64,000 nt of DNA, taken from the NCBI GenBank assembly GCA_025331565.1, contig JAFREQ010000049.1:4250501-4314500 (forward strand). Direction: 5' to 3'. This stretch comes from Holacanthus passer (lineage: Eukaryota > Chordata > Actinopteri > Pomacanthidae). The position numbers and the translations under genes were made by a program. Shown here in pieces: positions 48,150 to 60,699 of this stretch. The notes beneath the pieces are model-generated. The model worked only from the letters and a program-made list of their open reading frames with translations, had not been told where the DNA came from and searched no databases. Each line of letters opens with the position of its first letter. Positions within the stretch are counted from its first letter, which is position 1.

Positions 48150-48949
48150 CAGTTTTTCTCCATTGGTTTGGCTCATTTCTTGAAACAGAAATTACATTCT
48201 CAAAACTCTAAGATCATTTGGCAAATCCCTTTGGCATTGTGTATCACTGCAAGTCAAAATGTTTAGATGTTTTGTCACTATGGCAGAGGACCATTGAAAT
48301 ATCCCTCATGTCCACCTCTCAGTCTTATCTTAGCCTAGTCCTTCATTGACAATGGTTACTCATACTGCCAAGGAAAGTGGAACCATTATTATTCACACAC
48401 ATAAAGTAACTTCCATACATCAGAGTAAAAAGGAAATGTATACAGCATAATATACTGTAATATAAACACAGAAACAAAAAACAAGGAAAATGATATGTAG
48501 CCAACAGCTGTAAATAAAGCTGGAGTTTCACAACTAACACTTCTTCACTGGTCACTGTCCTCACCCTCCCTCTCCCTATTCATGGTATTATGTTCTTGAC
48601 TAATTTTGACAATTGAACAGACTGTTGTGCATGTGATGACTTATACAATGAAATGATGCTGACATGTTTTGGAGAGAACGACCATTAGACTGAGAATCAA
48701 CAATCAGTTTAGATCAACAAGATCTATTCACTTGGAAACTGAGCTAACTGGAGGCTACCTGTACTTAATCATTTGCAAAGATGTACTGAGACATTGAGAC
48801 ATGTACTAAGACATTTGTAATTTGATGAAATGAATGAGAAATTCAATTATGTTGTGAACAATTGCCAAGTGGTTTGGAGGTTTGTCCGTGTTATTTTGAG
48901 AATGTAATTTCTGTTTCAAGAAATGAGCCAAACCAATGGAGAAAAACTG
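48150..48949. mobile_element. TIR element, copy 2 (intact TA duplication)
   Basis: Begins CAGTTTTTCTCCATTGG and ends with the reverse complement, flanked by TA at 48148-48149 and 48950-48951. TIRs are about 55 bp. The interior is nearly identical to copy 1 (19780-20768) except for deletions relative to copy 1 (after TTTGGCAAA and after CAATGGTTACT) and a small extra segment near 48765-48790. Non-coding. Likely a Tc1/mariner-derived MITE. Confidence 0.85.
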
Positions 48950-48954
48950 TAATA

Positions 48955-50279
48955 TATTTTGATGTAGTTCCTCATTTTCACCAGTAGGCTGTGCATGTAT
49001 CTCACACGAGCGCCGGTAACGCGCTAATTTCCTTGTTTTTTATGGATACAGTGCACGTCACAAGAGACACAGACGAGTTCGTACTGCTGTGAAGTCGATC
49101 ATTTTTTCTATGTGTTGGAGTGTTCAGTTGTTTTGGGTGACTTCTGTGCCAGGAAGAGAGTTTGTTTTGCCGAATCTGACCGTGGGGATACCGATTTTAT
49201 CAAGAGGAAACTCTGGTGAGTTAGTGCTATGAACGATTAGCGTAGCATGCTAGCGATGTTGACCACGGTTAATTAATGATTTGTTTTATTTAATGTGTCT
49301 CCACCGTGCATTTTTACGGTTCTGTGATTTGTAAAAAAACAATAAAACCAACTGGAGACAGATAGAACGTGTGTTTGAATGGAAATTGTATTTTGTTTTA
49401 TGTTTCTGTGCAGGAAAGCAACATGTGTGTCTAGCATGTGCCATGCAGCTAAGAAGCTAAATGTGAGCTAAAACACACACGGCTGTGCTGGGTAAGTTTA
49501 TAGAGGACAATTCATGTCATTTTCTAAACAGAAATATATGATTGAATGTCATACATTTCATAATTAGTGTGCAGCTGTATGTGATGCTTGTCAGTGAAAA
49601 TTTCATGTTCATTGATTTAAGATCAAAGAGAAAAAAGAGAGGTAATACTGTACAGTTAAGATAAATAGATAAAGAGATAAGTACGTGATGAATAAGATTT
49701 TATTTAAAAGAGGTACTACCACTGCCTGTGCAGGTTGGGTTTTTTTGTGAATGGATTCAGACGGCGAGCCAGAGCCCGGACCTTGGATCATTGGATGCTC
49801 CACGTTTCAGTGGAAGGAAACATCACTCCATACAGATAAGAAGCATAGCATACAATACCCAGGTAGACATACATTTGCATAAACTTACTGAGGAAGAACT
49901 ATTGCACACACATACACTGAAGAATGACAAACTGTGAACATTGGCTGAAAAAAAAAAGATCTGACTTGTTTATTATTTTTTTTTTGTGGACATTCTTTTC
50001 TTTTGTTTCGTATTTTGGGCCCTATTTCTTTATATTGTTAAATGCGTGACTATCCTGTGTAAATATTGGTTCAAATGTAAATTTCTGGGTTCTTTTTGAT
50101 AACATCCGATACTGAAGAAAGAAACCTAATTTTGTTTTGTTGCACTTGAAGGCGGCAGTGTAGCCAATAAAACTATTTTTTTTGGGTGTTCTCAACCTAT
50201 TGTCCTGTTCCCTTAATCCTCCTCGAGCACACCTATCTCTTCTGATTGGCCTACTTGAGAGTAACTAGACAGTGTTACA
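48955..50279 (+). other. Candidate solo LTR or short transcription unit
   Basis: Starts near TGATGTAGTTCC (48959) with a GC-richer, CpG-containing section (GAGCGCCGGTAACGCGC, 49009-49025), a donor-like CTCTG|GTGAGTTAG near 49213 and a polyadenylation signal AATAAA (50166-50171) followed by GT-rich sequence. It ends AGACAGTGTTACA (50267-50279). This mix of promoter-like start, poly(A) signal and TG...CA limits fits a solo LTR or a non-coding transcript. No coding potential; no flanking duplication confirmed. Confidence 0.3.
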
Positions 50280-51855
50280 ATTATATTAAATTATATATTT
50301 CCAGTTTAACTGCTGGACAATCTGCTATCTAACTTGGAGTCAAGACCTTACATTTCATTACATCTATTAGGTACTTTTACATCAAGACTGTGCATGAACT
50401 AATGGTGACGTTTAAAAACTACCGCTCCGACTACCCAAAAGTATCAGAATCTGTAATGTCATTTAAAACATGTCACAGTTCAGGTTGAGATATGGAGGAT
50501 CTCCAAGATGGCATGGCATGGAGAAAAGTCAGGCAGCTCCAAATCAGCATGGTTTGTTGGGTCCCATGCTATGAGTTCTGTTTCTTTTTTAACATGCTAA
50601 TAATCTTCAATCTCTATAAAAATATCAGTTGGCCATTCAAACAATAAAATGCAAGTAGAAGATGTGGAAGGCACCATCATGACAAACAACGACTGTGCCT
50701 TATAGAACAAACTGACTCCAAACGACCAATACACATACTATATATATATTTGTGTGTGTGTGTGTGTGTGTGTGCTGCGTGTGTATTACTGATCATCCTG
50801 GCAATAGTCTATGCTGACTTCCTTGCATTCCTGTTCATTCCCTTTTGATACATATCCAACCGTGGCTTTTATTATCAATGCACGTGTTGTGCCTAATGTC
50901 CAATTTGTACAGGGTGAACAGAAAAGGAGAGAGGTCAGTAGGGGTCAGAGGTGGTTGAGTATGATCCTCTCCATGGTCTTCATCAAGTGAGAAGTTAAGG
51001 TTACAGATCCCAAGTGGTCAGGCCTGGTCTGCACTGTCCTTGAGCAGCTTGTTGGCCTTTATTTTCCTTAGCTCTGTCCTCACCTAGTCAGCTCTTAGGG
51101 AGAGGATGAGTGGAGGAAGTGCACACTGTTATTGTGATGTAGTGCAAGAACTCCCTCAGTTGGTAATATGGCCGAATACCAATGGCTAGCAACTCACTGT
51201 CCCTTGTGTCCCATTCCCTCTTCCTTCTCCTTTTTTTTTGTGGTGAACTCTGGTCTCTCCACTGAGAGTATCCAAGAGCATCCTGGTGTGGCACAGCACC
51301 AGCAGTTGTTTCTGGGTGTAAACAATGGGGCCATGGTTGAATTAACCAAAAAAGGTGGGAACAAACTGTATTTTGTGAGCACAAATTAATCCAAATATGG
51401 GAACAAGTTGTATCATGCACATGCAATAGCATTTCGAGCACTCGACATAATAAAGCATGGCCTCAATATGTTATATAGTTTTCCTTGTTTCCTTGCTTTC
51501 CTTGTGACAAGTTTTCGTAGAGAAGAGACAGACAGTTTATCTGTATCAAGGACTTAAACCTTGATACTTGATCCTCCATAAAAGAAAATATTTGATGACT
51601 TAATCAAATATTATTAATTATTAATTTATCAAATTCTTTAATTGACTTTGTCCACAGGGAGACCTCTGTTAACAAAATAAGAATATAAGGAGACTTAATC
51701 AATTCAGCAAATCAAAACAAAAAACCCCACACATTACAAACTTATAGTGAGCTATAAAGTGATTAACCATTTTCTAATTAGGACCTCATTAAGTCCACAG
51801 CTCCATTGAGTTCATTATCCACATCTTAGAGGGCTGATACAGTTCTCTTTACAAT
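50280..51855. other. No gene seen
   Basis: Includes a (TG)n microsatellite at about 50752-50774. The minus-strand open frame at 51088-51441 lacks recognisable coding features. Confidence 0.45.
50750..50774. repeat. (TG)n microsatellite
   Basis: About 12 TG units following an (AT)n stretch. Confidence 0.9.
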
Positions 51856-51860
51856 TCTAC

Positions 51861-51906
51861 AGTTTCATTTAGCAGACGCTTTTATCCAAAGCAACGTACG
51901 TCTAAT
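51861..51906 (-). mobile_element. SINE tail (V-SINE/HE1-like)
   Basis: CATTTAGCAGACGCTTTTAT then CCAAAGCAACGTACG is the reverse complement of the conserved fish SINE tail seen on the plus strand at 45647-45680. Only the tail is recognisable. Confidence 0.7.
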
Positions 51907-53795
51907 AGTAGATACAACACCCTTCACTACCAACAATTAAAGAGGTCCTTTAGCCAGTTCAAACAGTTGGGTTCACATTGTTTTCTGTTCAACAGTACTA
52001 TCCACTTGGCTGACAGGCCAGTCAATGTGATAATTGGTCTAAGAATTGACAGTATACATTTTTGAGCCAAGTAAACAAACCATTGGGCGTGGTTCAATGT
52101 GTATATTAAAACTGCATTAAAGGTTTTGAAAAGCTTCAGCCCAGAATGTCTTTACTGGTGGACAACATCAGAAACATCACAAACATACCACTACTAGTTT
52201 GATATTGTACAATATATTTTCTTCAAAATACACAATATAATGTAAGACCTGTGTGTTATTTTGATTTGTAAAAGTTTATATCTGATGCCATTTGATAGCT
52301 TTGTAGCATTATGAATTGCTGTGTCCCACTGTGTTGAGGAGATCAGTACTCAGTAACACATTACCACATATGTTAATAAGTCTTAACTTAGTAACTAGTT
52401 ACTCTAGCTGTCAAATAAAAGGAGTTCATATAAAGCACAGTGTTTATTATGTATTTATGAGATGAAAATTTAAACAGTCAAAGTGTGAATGCCTGTACTG
52501 ACTAAAGTACTTCATTAAATGTAGGCCTACTGTTGATGTAAGTGATGTTTAGAATGTTTGATGTAGTGTCCCTCTAGTTTTCAGTGTGCAGCAGATGGTC
52601 AGAAGCAAACACAGACACTGAAGTGTTCACCCTGCTGTCAAAGCCTCTGTCCTCAGAAAAGCTGATAATACCCTCATGTTCACTTGACCTCTCTAGCTTC
52701 ACCATGATGAAGCATTATTTCGGCTAACTGTTCAGACATTTCCTCACCAGTAAAATAAGCTGCCAGTGTACAGCAACAGCTGAGGATGAACAGGAACGGG
52801 GGTCCAAGAGGCCTCCTGGGCCAACGTAACCGCAGACAACATTATAATTACTCAAGCAGCGCTTTACTGCATGTGATAAAAGCAAACCTCAAAAAAGAGC
52901 AGCACATGTTAAAAGGACTAACACTGGAGTGTGAAATGATGTCCTGATAAAGTTAAAGCTTGTTACTGCTAATGAACGGCACATGAGATTGGTGCCTAGG
53001 AATGAACTGTGCAAAGTGATGACAATGACATGTAGTTCTGACAAACAAAAGTAAGTGGCACTTAGGCTGTGCAGAACCTGCTAGTTTTGCACGCCATGAC
53101 AAACACTTGACAGAAATGAATCACATCTCTCTGTTAGACAGTGAGGTAAGAAGAACTAGGGCTGCATCTTTCTATTTAGCAGAATGAAAGCAAAGTGAGA
53201 AGACTTACCTGGAAGATAGTGCGGAGAAAATACATAACACTTAACATTCTTTAAGAATTCAGTCAGAGAGAGAGCGACATACAGCAGTCTTCCTTCTCCT
53301 CTCCCCACCACTCCCCTCCCCAGCAGTTTGCTTCTGCCCTGTACCAGGTCTGTGGGTCTGTAAAGGCTCCAACTTCACAACCTGTTACTATTTTAAACAG
53401 ACTTAGCCCTGATCACAGAGAGAAACAAAGAAGGAGGGAAGGAGAAGAAAGTCCTGCCACAGGAGTTACATAACACTGAGAGCTTAACCAGCAGAGCCCC
53501 ACACAGGTGGAGGACTTTGCTGTTCATGCAGGATCCTTTCTTTACTCCACTGTGTTTGGTCAAGTTCAGCCTACTGGTGCTGCAGTGCTGCTGTTTTTTA
53601 CCACAGTCCTGCTCGACAGTGTGAGCCATCCACTGCATATAGAGTGTCAATGTGAAAAATGACTGATCTGAATCACTGACCACCACTTTCAACATTTAAA
53701 ATGACCAAATCAATCGCACAAGTCATATCAGCTAAATTAAGATTAATTTCACAAGTAAGTTGATGACCAGCCAAAATCATACATGTCTGTTGTTG
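51907..53795. other. No gene seen
   Basis: Intergenic DNA; a short CT/GA-rich section at 53260-53330. Confidence 0.5.
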
Positions 53796-53797
53796 GG

Positions 53798-54738
53798 ATC
53801 ATAGACTGTATAAAACATGGATGTAGTCTCCGTGACATCACCCGTAGATTTCTGAAGAGCAATTTTGAAGCCCATTGTAGCACACCACCATCTTGGCAGT
53901 GCTGACGTCGCCTAACTCCAGTTAATACAAATATGGACAAAGAGGTGGAGCAAGGGTGGAGCTGAATGAAGCCTGTTTCATGAAACATGGCCACCAAGCT
54001 AGCCGGCTAACCTGGTGGTATTGCCGCACCGGTTACAGTACTTCCTCACAGACGCCTCATATTCAAAAGTATTAACACCAAAAATTATGTGTAATTATAA
54101 GTAAAAACACTTGTCATTATGTTTTGACTTCAGCAGGTTTAATAACTGAGGCTACCAGACGCTCCCATTAGCATCGTTAGCTTAGATCAACCTTCACTGT
54201 CTCCTCCCGGAGAAAACATGCCTCTTCTCTGCCTTTGTATGCCTCTTCTTTTGATCAGATGGTCCAAGACTCGCAGCTCTCATGCTCTAAATAGTTGCCA
54301 AATTGGCCACATTCATGAACCAGATGCTTGTACCTCTTGCTCGACAGTCGTCAAGTGCAATCACCACTTTCGCTGACAGAGCTGTCTGGAGCCTCGCCTT
54401 CATAGTGTGCTAAGATTTTATTACTGAACCACGACAGGACACACAATTTTTGTTTCTTTGAGTTTTCACATCACAGATAGACATCAAAGGTACTGAACCC
54501 TGAGTCTAGGAGTTTACTCTGGGGCAGAGCAGAGATCAAGTAGGTTATAACAGCTTAGCTTTTAGCAGGATATATTATTGAGTGAAATAACCCCTTACTG
54601 AAAGTATGTTCCCCTGTTTACAGATAGTTTTGTCATGAACAGATGCGAAGCACCAAACTTCATCAATATTTGTCAATAGAAGAATAATGAGACTGTTTCC
54701 TACCTCAGTATTTCACACCTCTCCAGTCTATAGACAGT
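53798..54738 (+). mobile_element. MITE-like element (family B)
   Basis: Starts ATCATAGACTGTATAAAACA and has a fish-repeat interior (GTGACATCACCCGTAGATTT, AAGAGCAATTTTGAAGCCC). It ends near CTCCAGTCTATAGACAGT (54721-54738), whose inverse matches the start (ATAGACTGT). About 0.94 kb, non-coding, probably a non-autonomous DNA transposon; exact ends are approximate. Confidence 0.5.
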
Positions 54739-56892
54739 AATCAAAAATAGTGCTGTATTCATGCACTGTAAACATAACTGTAGTCAAAAGGGCAATGAGA
54801 AGATGGTCGCATCATCTAAGCATCATCTATTTTGCAGTAGATCTCAAGTCTGGGAAGCATATGTGTTGTACACAGAACAGCCTTTGGCCACAGAATGCAC
54901 AAATAGATGGATTTAAAATGTGTGCAGGCATAAAATACACAAAAACAGCTCTGCCCTCACACATCATTATGCATCAGTTAAGAAGAGAAAACAATGACTT
55001 CACTGTTCTGTAACCAAGAGCTTAGAGAGAAAACAAAAGGCCAGTGGAGCCTGTGCTGCTCCATCACAACAATATGCAACTAAACAATGTGCTTCATTAC
55101 ACTGAAATCCTCTCAAAGGCTCTACTAGTTAGCAAAGACTCCTTTTATCCCATCATTTTTTGTGTCGTGGGAATGAAAAGGAAGCCTTTTACATGAGTTC
55201 AACTTCCATCTGACCTCTGCTGCCAGTTACTAAGACTGGATGACATTTGAGACGATTCTAGATTAAATTTTAGAAATTCATATTTTCGCTATAGTATTTT
55301 TCAGTAATTTTTCTCATGCCACAGTGGTCTCTCAGCAGCACTGAACGTAAGAGGACATGAGAAACTTCTCCGCTGACAGCCAGGACTCTCACCTGTTAAA
55401 AATGCCACTGGTTTGAGCTTCAGCAACATAAACAGCATCATGGAAAAGTGAATCGCATGACTCTCCTGTTTTATTTACAGGCTTAACAATATGTAGGTCA
55501 ACACATCACTGAATATGCAGTCACAAATATTTCAGGAAAACCAATAATGCAGAACACATGAACAACCATCAGTGGACAGGGGAGTGGACGGTGCGAGACA
55601 AAACCAGAACTAGAATCAAGTGCACACATATTCTAAATATTTCCTGAATATGTTGGACACCTGGACAATGAGGGGTTTTAAACACGCTAGAGTACTACAC
55701 AGGACACAATGTGGAGAAAACAAACAAGACACAGGCAAATTATGCCCCCTTCTGTTTCAAATATAGAACTACAAACTTTCTGTATTTTTCTTCATCTGCC
55801 CAGAGAATCTCCACTGAGCACCACTTCTTATCACTGCGTTTCACTTTCACAGATTCAAAACATTCATACCGATCCTGTATCCACTGGTACTGTTCTGAGT
55901 AGTAGCACTGGAATGGTTTGGGTGACGTAACTGAGAAGGGAGACAACAGATCATGAACTTTCCTCATCACAGACTTCTTCAGTCAGTGTGGTGATCTGAA
56001 GCATTTTTTTAACCTTCTCTGGACTTCTGTGTCCTGTGTCACAATGTGATTTTTTGGCCAAATAGAAACCTTACTACTCCAATCGTCAAACTTGTGTGTT
56101 TCTTAAATGACCCATAACCTTTTGCAAACTACTCTCCGTTCACGATTGACGAATACTATCACACATCCCAGGTGGTTTTCAACAGTGAGCTGGAGGAAAT
56201 TCTGCAATCTGACAATAATGTCAGGCCAGTGTATCCACTTATATTGTTTTTTTCCAAAATCTTTGCTGACACAGCAAAACAAAATCGATCATTGATTCAC
56301 TTCCTCAATACATAGGTGGTTGTTGTTGCTGCACAATGTATTTGTTGCACTACCCACATGTTGCCTGTGTTACCTTTCCAGATCCACGGTACTTGAGAGA
56401 CCTCTGGTTTTAGGCTGTTTTAATTCATTTTTGCCTGGCTTGCAGCTGGTAAGTAGCTTACCTGCAGCTGGTAAGACTGCAAGTGTTAACGCTGCATGAA
56501 CATTGACCTTTCATTTCTCTTCTATAAAAGTGAACACAATACGCAGCCTTTCAGTTACTATAATGCTTATCTAGCCATGTTATATCTGACTAAAGTAACT
56601 GAACTACCCCAAAGCATGCACTTTTCTGTGGCTGCAGCAACATGCTGGTCCTCTCTCACACATGGAGAGACTTACGGTACTTGGCACAACAAATCCACTT
56701 GACTAAGTCACATACACAGGTTACCCACAAGGCCACCTTCCTTAAAGGGTGAGGCTCGGCTGATAAAGCAGAGGTGCAGTTTGGATGCAGGTGTGCTATT
56801 CTAAGTTGCTCAAAAACCAAAGTAATTATATTAATTCCTATATTATTATTATTATTATTATTAAGTGTTTCTTTACCTCGATAGAAAGAGAG
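54739..56892. other. No gene seen
   Basis: Intergenic DNA with an (ATT)n tract at 56840-56862. Confidence 0.5.
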
Positions 56893-56894
56893 GT

Positions 56895-57180
56895 TCAGTG
56901 GTGGAGGAAGTATTCAGATCCTTTACTTAAATAGTAGTGTTAATACTACACTGTAAAAATCCTGCATTGGAAATGTTTCTTATGGAAGTACGTAAATATA
57001 ATCAGAAAAATGCACTGAAAGTATTAAAGGTAAAAGTATTTAATGTAGAAAAATGTCCCCTGTCACTCTTATACCATTATATTCTAAGATTATTATTACT
57101 CATTCATTAATATAAAAGCAGGACTTTACTGTTGTAGTCAGTTGAGGTGCAGCTCATGTTGGACTATTTTGTAAAATAGT
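56895..57180 (+). mobile_element. MITE-like element beginning CAGTGGTGGA (family C), 3'-truncated
   Basis: CAGTGGTGGAGGAAGTATTC then AGATCCTTTACTTAAATAG and CACTGTAAAAATCCTGCATT is the start of a very common fish hAT-type MITE. The opposite inverted end is not found, so the copy is truncated at about 57180. Confidence 0.65.
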
Positions 57181-57187
57181 GAGAAGG

Positions 57188-57208
57188 TGTGAAGGTGGCA
57201 CCTTCACA
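57188..57208. repeat. 10-bp-arm palindrome
   Basis: TGTGAAGGTG-G-CACCTTCACA: a near-perfect palindrome with a one-base centre. Function unknown; it may belong to the end of the neighbouring MITE. Confidence 0.6.
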
Positions 57209-59548
57209 ATGCCTGTTTTGTCCAACCAATAGTCCAAACCCCAAAATTATTAAAAAAATGTTATTGCATGAAACTTGATGATTGAAAAATTGTCAATTAA
57301 GAATTAAAAAATATTTTTTTCCCCAAAATATTAAGTTTGCATTTTTGAAGTAAATTGGTATGGGTTCCAGAAGTGGCACAGATTCAAATAGTTCATGAAC
57401 AGATGTAAGTAAATTCATACTTCCACCTTCAACCGCACGTCTCAACCGCATCTCATGCTCTTTGTTGAGTGAACGGAGCAAGTTCAGGTGTAATCATGTG
57501 ACATGAGAGGGGAAAACATAACAACACACCTATTGCCTCCAGTGTTGGTTACATTGTGCTAAAATTATTTGGGATTATATGCAAAACATCAGTGACTTGA
57601 AAGTGCTCTCTTCGGTGAGGATACTTAAAAACAGCACTGACATCAAAGGTTGGTATCCTCTGATGTCATTGGGGGCTTCTGAATCTGAACAACATGTTGC
57701 AGGAGAATCAGTTGTGATGAAGGCCTTTGCAGACTAACAGGATGATCCCTGAGTGAAATAAAACTGTTGTGTAATTGTGCAGCTGCCTGGTGTCTTTTGC
57801 ATCCCTGGTAGCCCCCAGTGAGCTGCAGCCATGACTCAGGCTATTCTCTGACAGCCCAGCTTTTCTCTTCCCAGAAAGCTTGAAATAAATGGCTGTGGCC
57901 AGGCTGCCGGTTTCCTGTCAGGATTACAGAGGGAGAGGGAACAGTGCTATGGTTCAAGAGCCACGGATGTCCAATTTAGACATTTGGCACATCAGAAAAC
58001 TGGGACAAAACAGAACAGGTTTGGACTGATCAGACAAACTGTGTATGTCAGCTGAGAGATTCACTATGTTATCAGTCAGCAGTGGAAACTTCTTTTGAAA
58101 ATGGAAGAAATGTTTAATTTGCCAAGCAGCTGGACAAGATAACAATAACAATATTATATACGAAGACAAAATGTTCAAACCGCAAGAGATTTAACTGCTA
58201 ATTTGCAACATTCCTGTTTCTTTGCTGTAACCAGCAGCTTGTGAGTATGTTGGACTAATCTTTGTTGGACAGTCAGTCTCAAACTCTCTAATTAGGCATA
58301 GTTTATCAAACTACGACTAACAGTATGAGCAAAAGATTCTCTGGTCTGAGGAGACATAGGCTCCTAAGTCCACACTAATGCATTTTCATTTTAAAACAGC
58401 ATTTAAATTAAAAACGATCTCTCTCTTTTTCTTAAATTTAATTGCTGACCTAGAAATCGTGCAGAATCTTAAAAATTTCTTCTTCATTTTACATGTCATT
58501 ACTTTTTTTGTGTTTTTCTGAATATTCAAACGTTCTAATTAGTTCCAGGTTTATGTGAAAACATTCAACCTTTTTAATGTGATCTCAGACCCACAGTGTT
58601 TTCTTAAGTTTTGTTTATTATTAAAATGTACACAATTATGTCTAAAAAAAACCTTCCCTTTTCTAAAAAAAGAGAAAATTCTTAAGCTACTATCATCTAT
58701 GAAGTCTGGACCACTCACAGTATGATATCAGTCATTTCTGTTTTTTCAGGACTATCAGCTGGAAACTGTCTAAGTAAGACAGTATTCATTTATGTAATGA
58801 AAAGGTCCACCCAAAAGAGTAATAGGTACCTATATGTTCTATTTAATAAATTGTGTTGACCTCCTGTTCTGAAAACATCTGACTGCAAGTAGTCACTATA
58901 AGTTCTCAAACTCCCAGCACCACAGATCATTTGTCATTGGTGGACAAGATGGTGGCCCTGGTAAGCTCCAGGGATCAGGCCATCCATTGAATAAAAGAAG
59001 ATCTCTCTGCTGAAAATGTACAAACAGCAGCACAGGCTTCCAGAGCAGAAAGGATGGTGGAGGAGTTTTCAGTGCTACAGGCTGGTGTCGAGTAAGGAAC
59101 AAGATCTTAAGGGACTGTAAAGCATGGGAAAAACACTTGAACCTTCTTTATTTGTTGCCACAAACAGAAAAACAAAAGGCCATGGATTCAGATGAGTCCT
59201 TTACTGAAAGAGGAAAGGAGCTAAGAGCTGGTTTAACCCCAACTGATCGAGCCAAGGATTGAAGATTGTTTCCCTCTTTCCAGAGAGATCCCCATCAGCG
59301 ACATACATGACACCCAGCTCACATTCATGAGGTCAATAGTTATTTGTCTCCAGTGTGGTATAATTGATAGAGATACATTTGGAATTATAACAAGGCAAAA
59401 AAACATGAACTTGGCAGATAAGTTTTGAGTTGCAATATGATTTTCTGCAGTAAATCACAACATCTGAAGCAAAACATGGCATGATGGGAGCACTAGCACA
59501 TGTGTATGAAGATATACACATTAATTTGCAAGTTTATCAGGCTCATCA
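57209..59548. other. No gene seen
   Basis: AT-rich intergenic DNA without coding or repeat signatures that I can name. Confidence 0.5.
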
Positions 59549-60464
59549 TGTCATAGTTCTGCCAGCCAGGCCTCTGTTTAGCCTTTAGTTTTTGTTCAGT
59601 TTTAGTTTTGCCATGTCACTTTCTTACCTGCCACAGTTCTGTCCAGTAGTTTCAGTCTCTTTTTTAATTCTGTCAGTCTTGTCTTAGTTCTGTCAGTTAT
59701 GGTCCTGTTCATGTCGTAGTTCTTTCAGTTCTGTCGGTCTCCTAATAGTCCTGTCATGTCGTAATCCTGTCATGTCGTAATCCTGTCATGTCGTAGTCCT
59801 GTCATGTCGTAGTCCAGTCTTGTCTTAATTCTTTGTTTTGGTATTAGTTCCTTGTCTCTGCTGTCGTGTTGTGTCCTGCTGTTATGTCTTAGTTTTCTGA
59901 CTGTGTTCTATGTCATAGTTCCATCTCAGTTTCTGTTCGGCCTTTAGTCTCAGTTAAGATCTGTCTTAGTTCTCAGTCTCTGTTCTGTCAAATTCTCTGT
60001 TCTGTCATAGTCTGTTATGCCGTAGTCCTGTCAGCCTCATTCATGTATTGTATTGTTCTGTCTGTTTTAGTTCTGGTCTCTGTTCTGTCCGCCATATTCT
60101 GTATTCAGTGTTTTTCCTCTCACCCCACCTCTGCCTCACCTTACCTTCCAGCCACTCCCGCCTCATCTAGTCACCTGTGTTCCCAGCTGCAGCCAACAAC
60201 TAATCAGGACTCTATATAAGCCATTTCACCCCACTCAGCCTTTGCCAGATTGTTCTCTTCTTTGACTCCTTGTCTTTTGTGATTCCTTCATGACTGTCTG
60301 TGCTCTTGTCATTTTTTGGATCTGCTCTGAGATTTTCTGGACTATCCTGGACACAACCCAGCAGTGAGTTTTGTTAATTAAGATTTTGTTTGCCTTTATT
60401 AAAGATCTTTTCAACCACCAATTTCTGTGTGTCGCGTTTGAGTCCATCCCCACTCCCCGTAACA
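59549..60464 (+). mobile_element. LTR of a sushi/Tf1-like (Gypsy) retrotransposon
   Basis: Proposed limits TGTCATAG...CGTAACA (TG...CA). U3 contains four 16-bp tandem units (59749-59812), a TATA box TATATAAG (60213-60220) and a predicted RNA start near 60244. ATTAAA (60398-60403) can serve as the poly(A) signal. The element interior begins directly at 60465. The right-hand boundary is supported by the adjacent primer-binding-like site; the left boundary is tentative. Confidence 0.6.
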
Positions 60465-60476
60465 GAACAATCCGGC
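60465..60476 (+). promoter_or_regulatory. Putative self-primer binding site
   Basis: GAACAATCCGGC sits immediately after the LTR and is complementary at 11 of 12 positions to GCCAGATTGTTC (60244-60255), which lies 31 bp downstream of the TATA box, at the expected RNA 5' end. Tf1/sushi-type elements prime reverse transcription from the 5' end of their own RNA in this geometry; a normal tRNA-complementary site is not recognised here. Confidence 0.55.
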
Positions 60477-60489
60477 CAAAAGAAAAGAT

Positions 60490-60681
60490 GGACTCAGCAC
60501 ACACCTTGCTCCCGAGTTGGCTAGCCATCGCCCTGCTAGCCTCCAGCCTGCACATGGTCCCGAGTCAACTAGCCTTTGGCCTGCTAGCCACCAGCCTGCA
60601 CCTGCTCCAGAGTTGGCTAGCCATCGGCTTGCTAACCTCCATCCTGCACCTGCTCCATAGTCGGCTAGCCACTGGCTAGCA
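60490..60681 (+). CDS. Short ORF after the LTR (gag-position peptide)
   Basis: The open frame from ATG 60490 encodes MDSAHTLLPSWLAIALLASS and continues for 63 codons to TAG at 60679-60681. It consists of a repeating 20-residue-scale pattern (SQLAFGLLATSLHLLQSWLA). It occupies the place where gag normally starts but shows no capsid or nucleocapsid features. It is probably an internal tandem duplication in a non-autonomous element. Confidence 0.3.
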
Positions 60682-60699
60682 AGCCTCCAGCCAAGATCT

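Noticed and set aside
53393..53695. Minus-strand 100-codon frame
   Set aside because: No family resemblance, no splice support, and no unusual composition; expected by chance in 64 kb.
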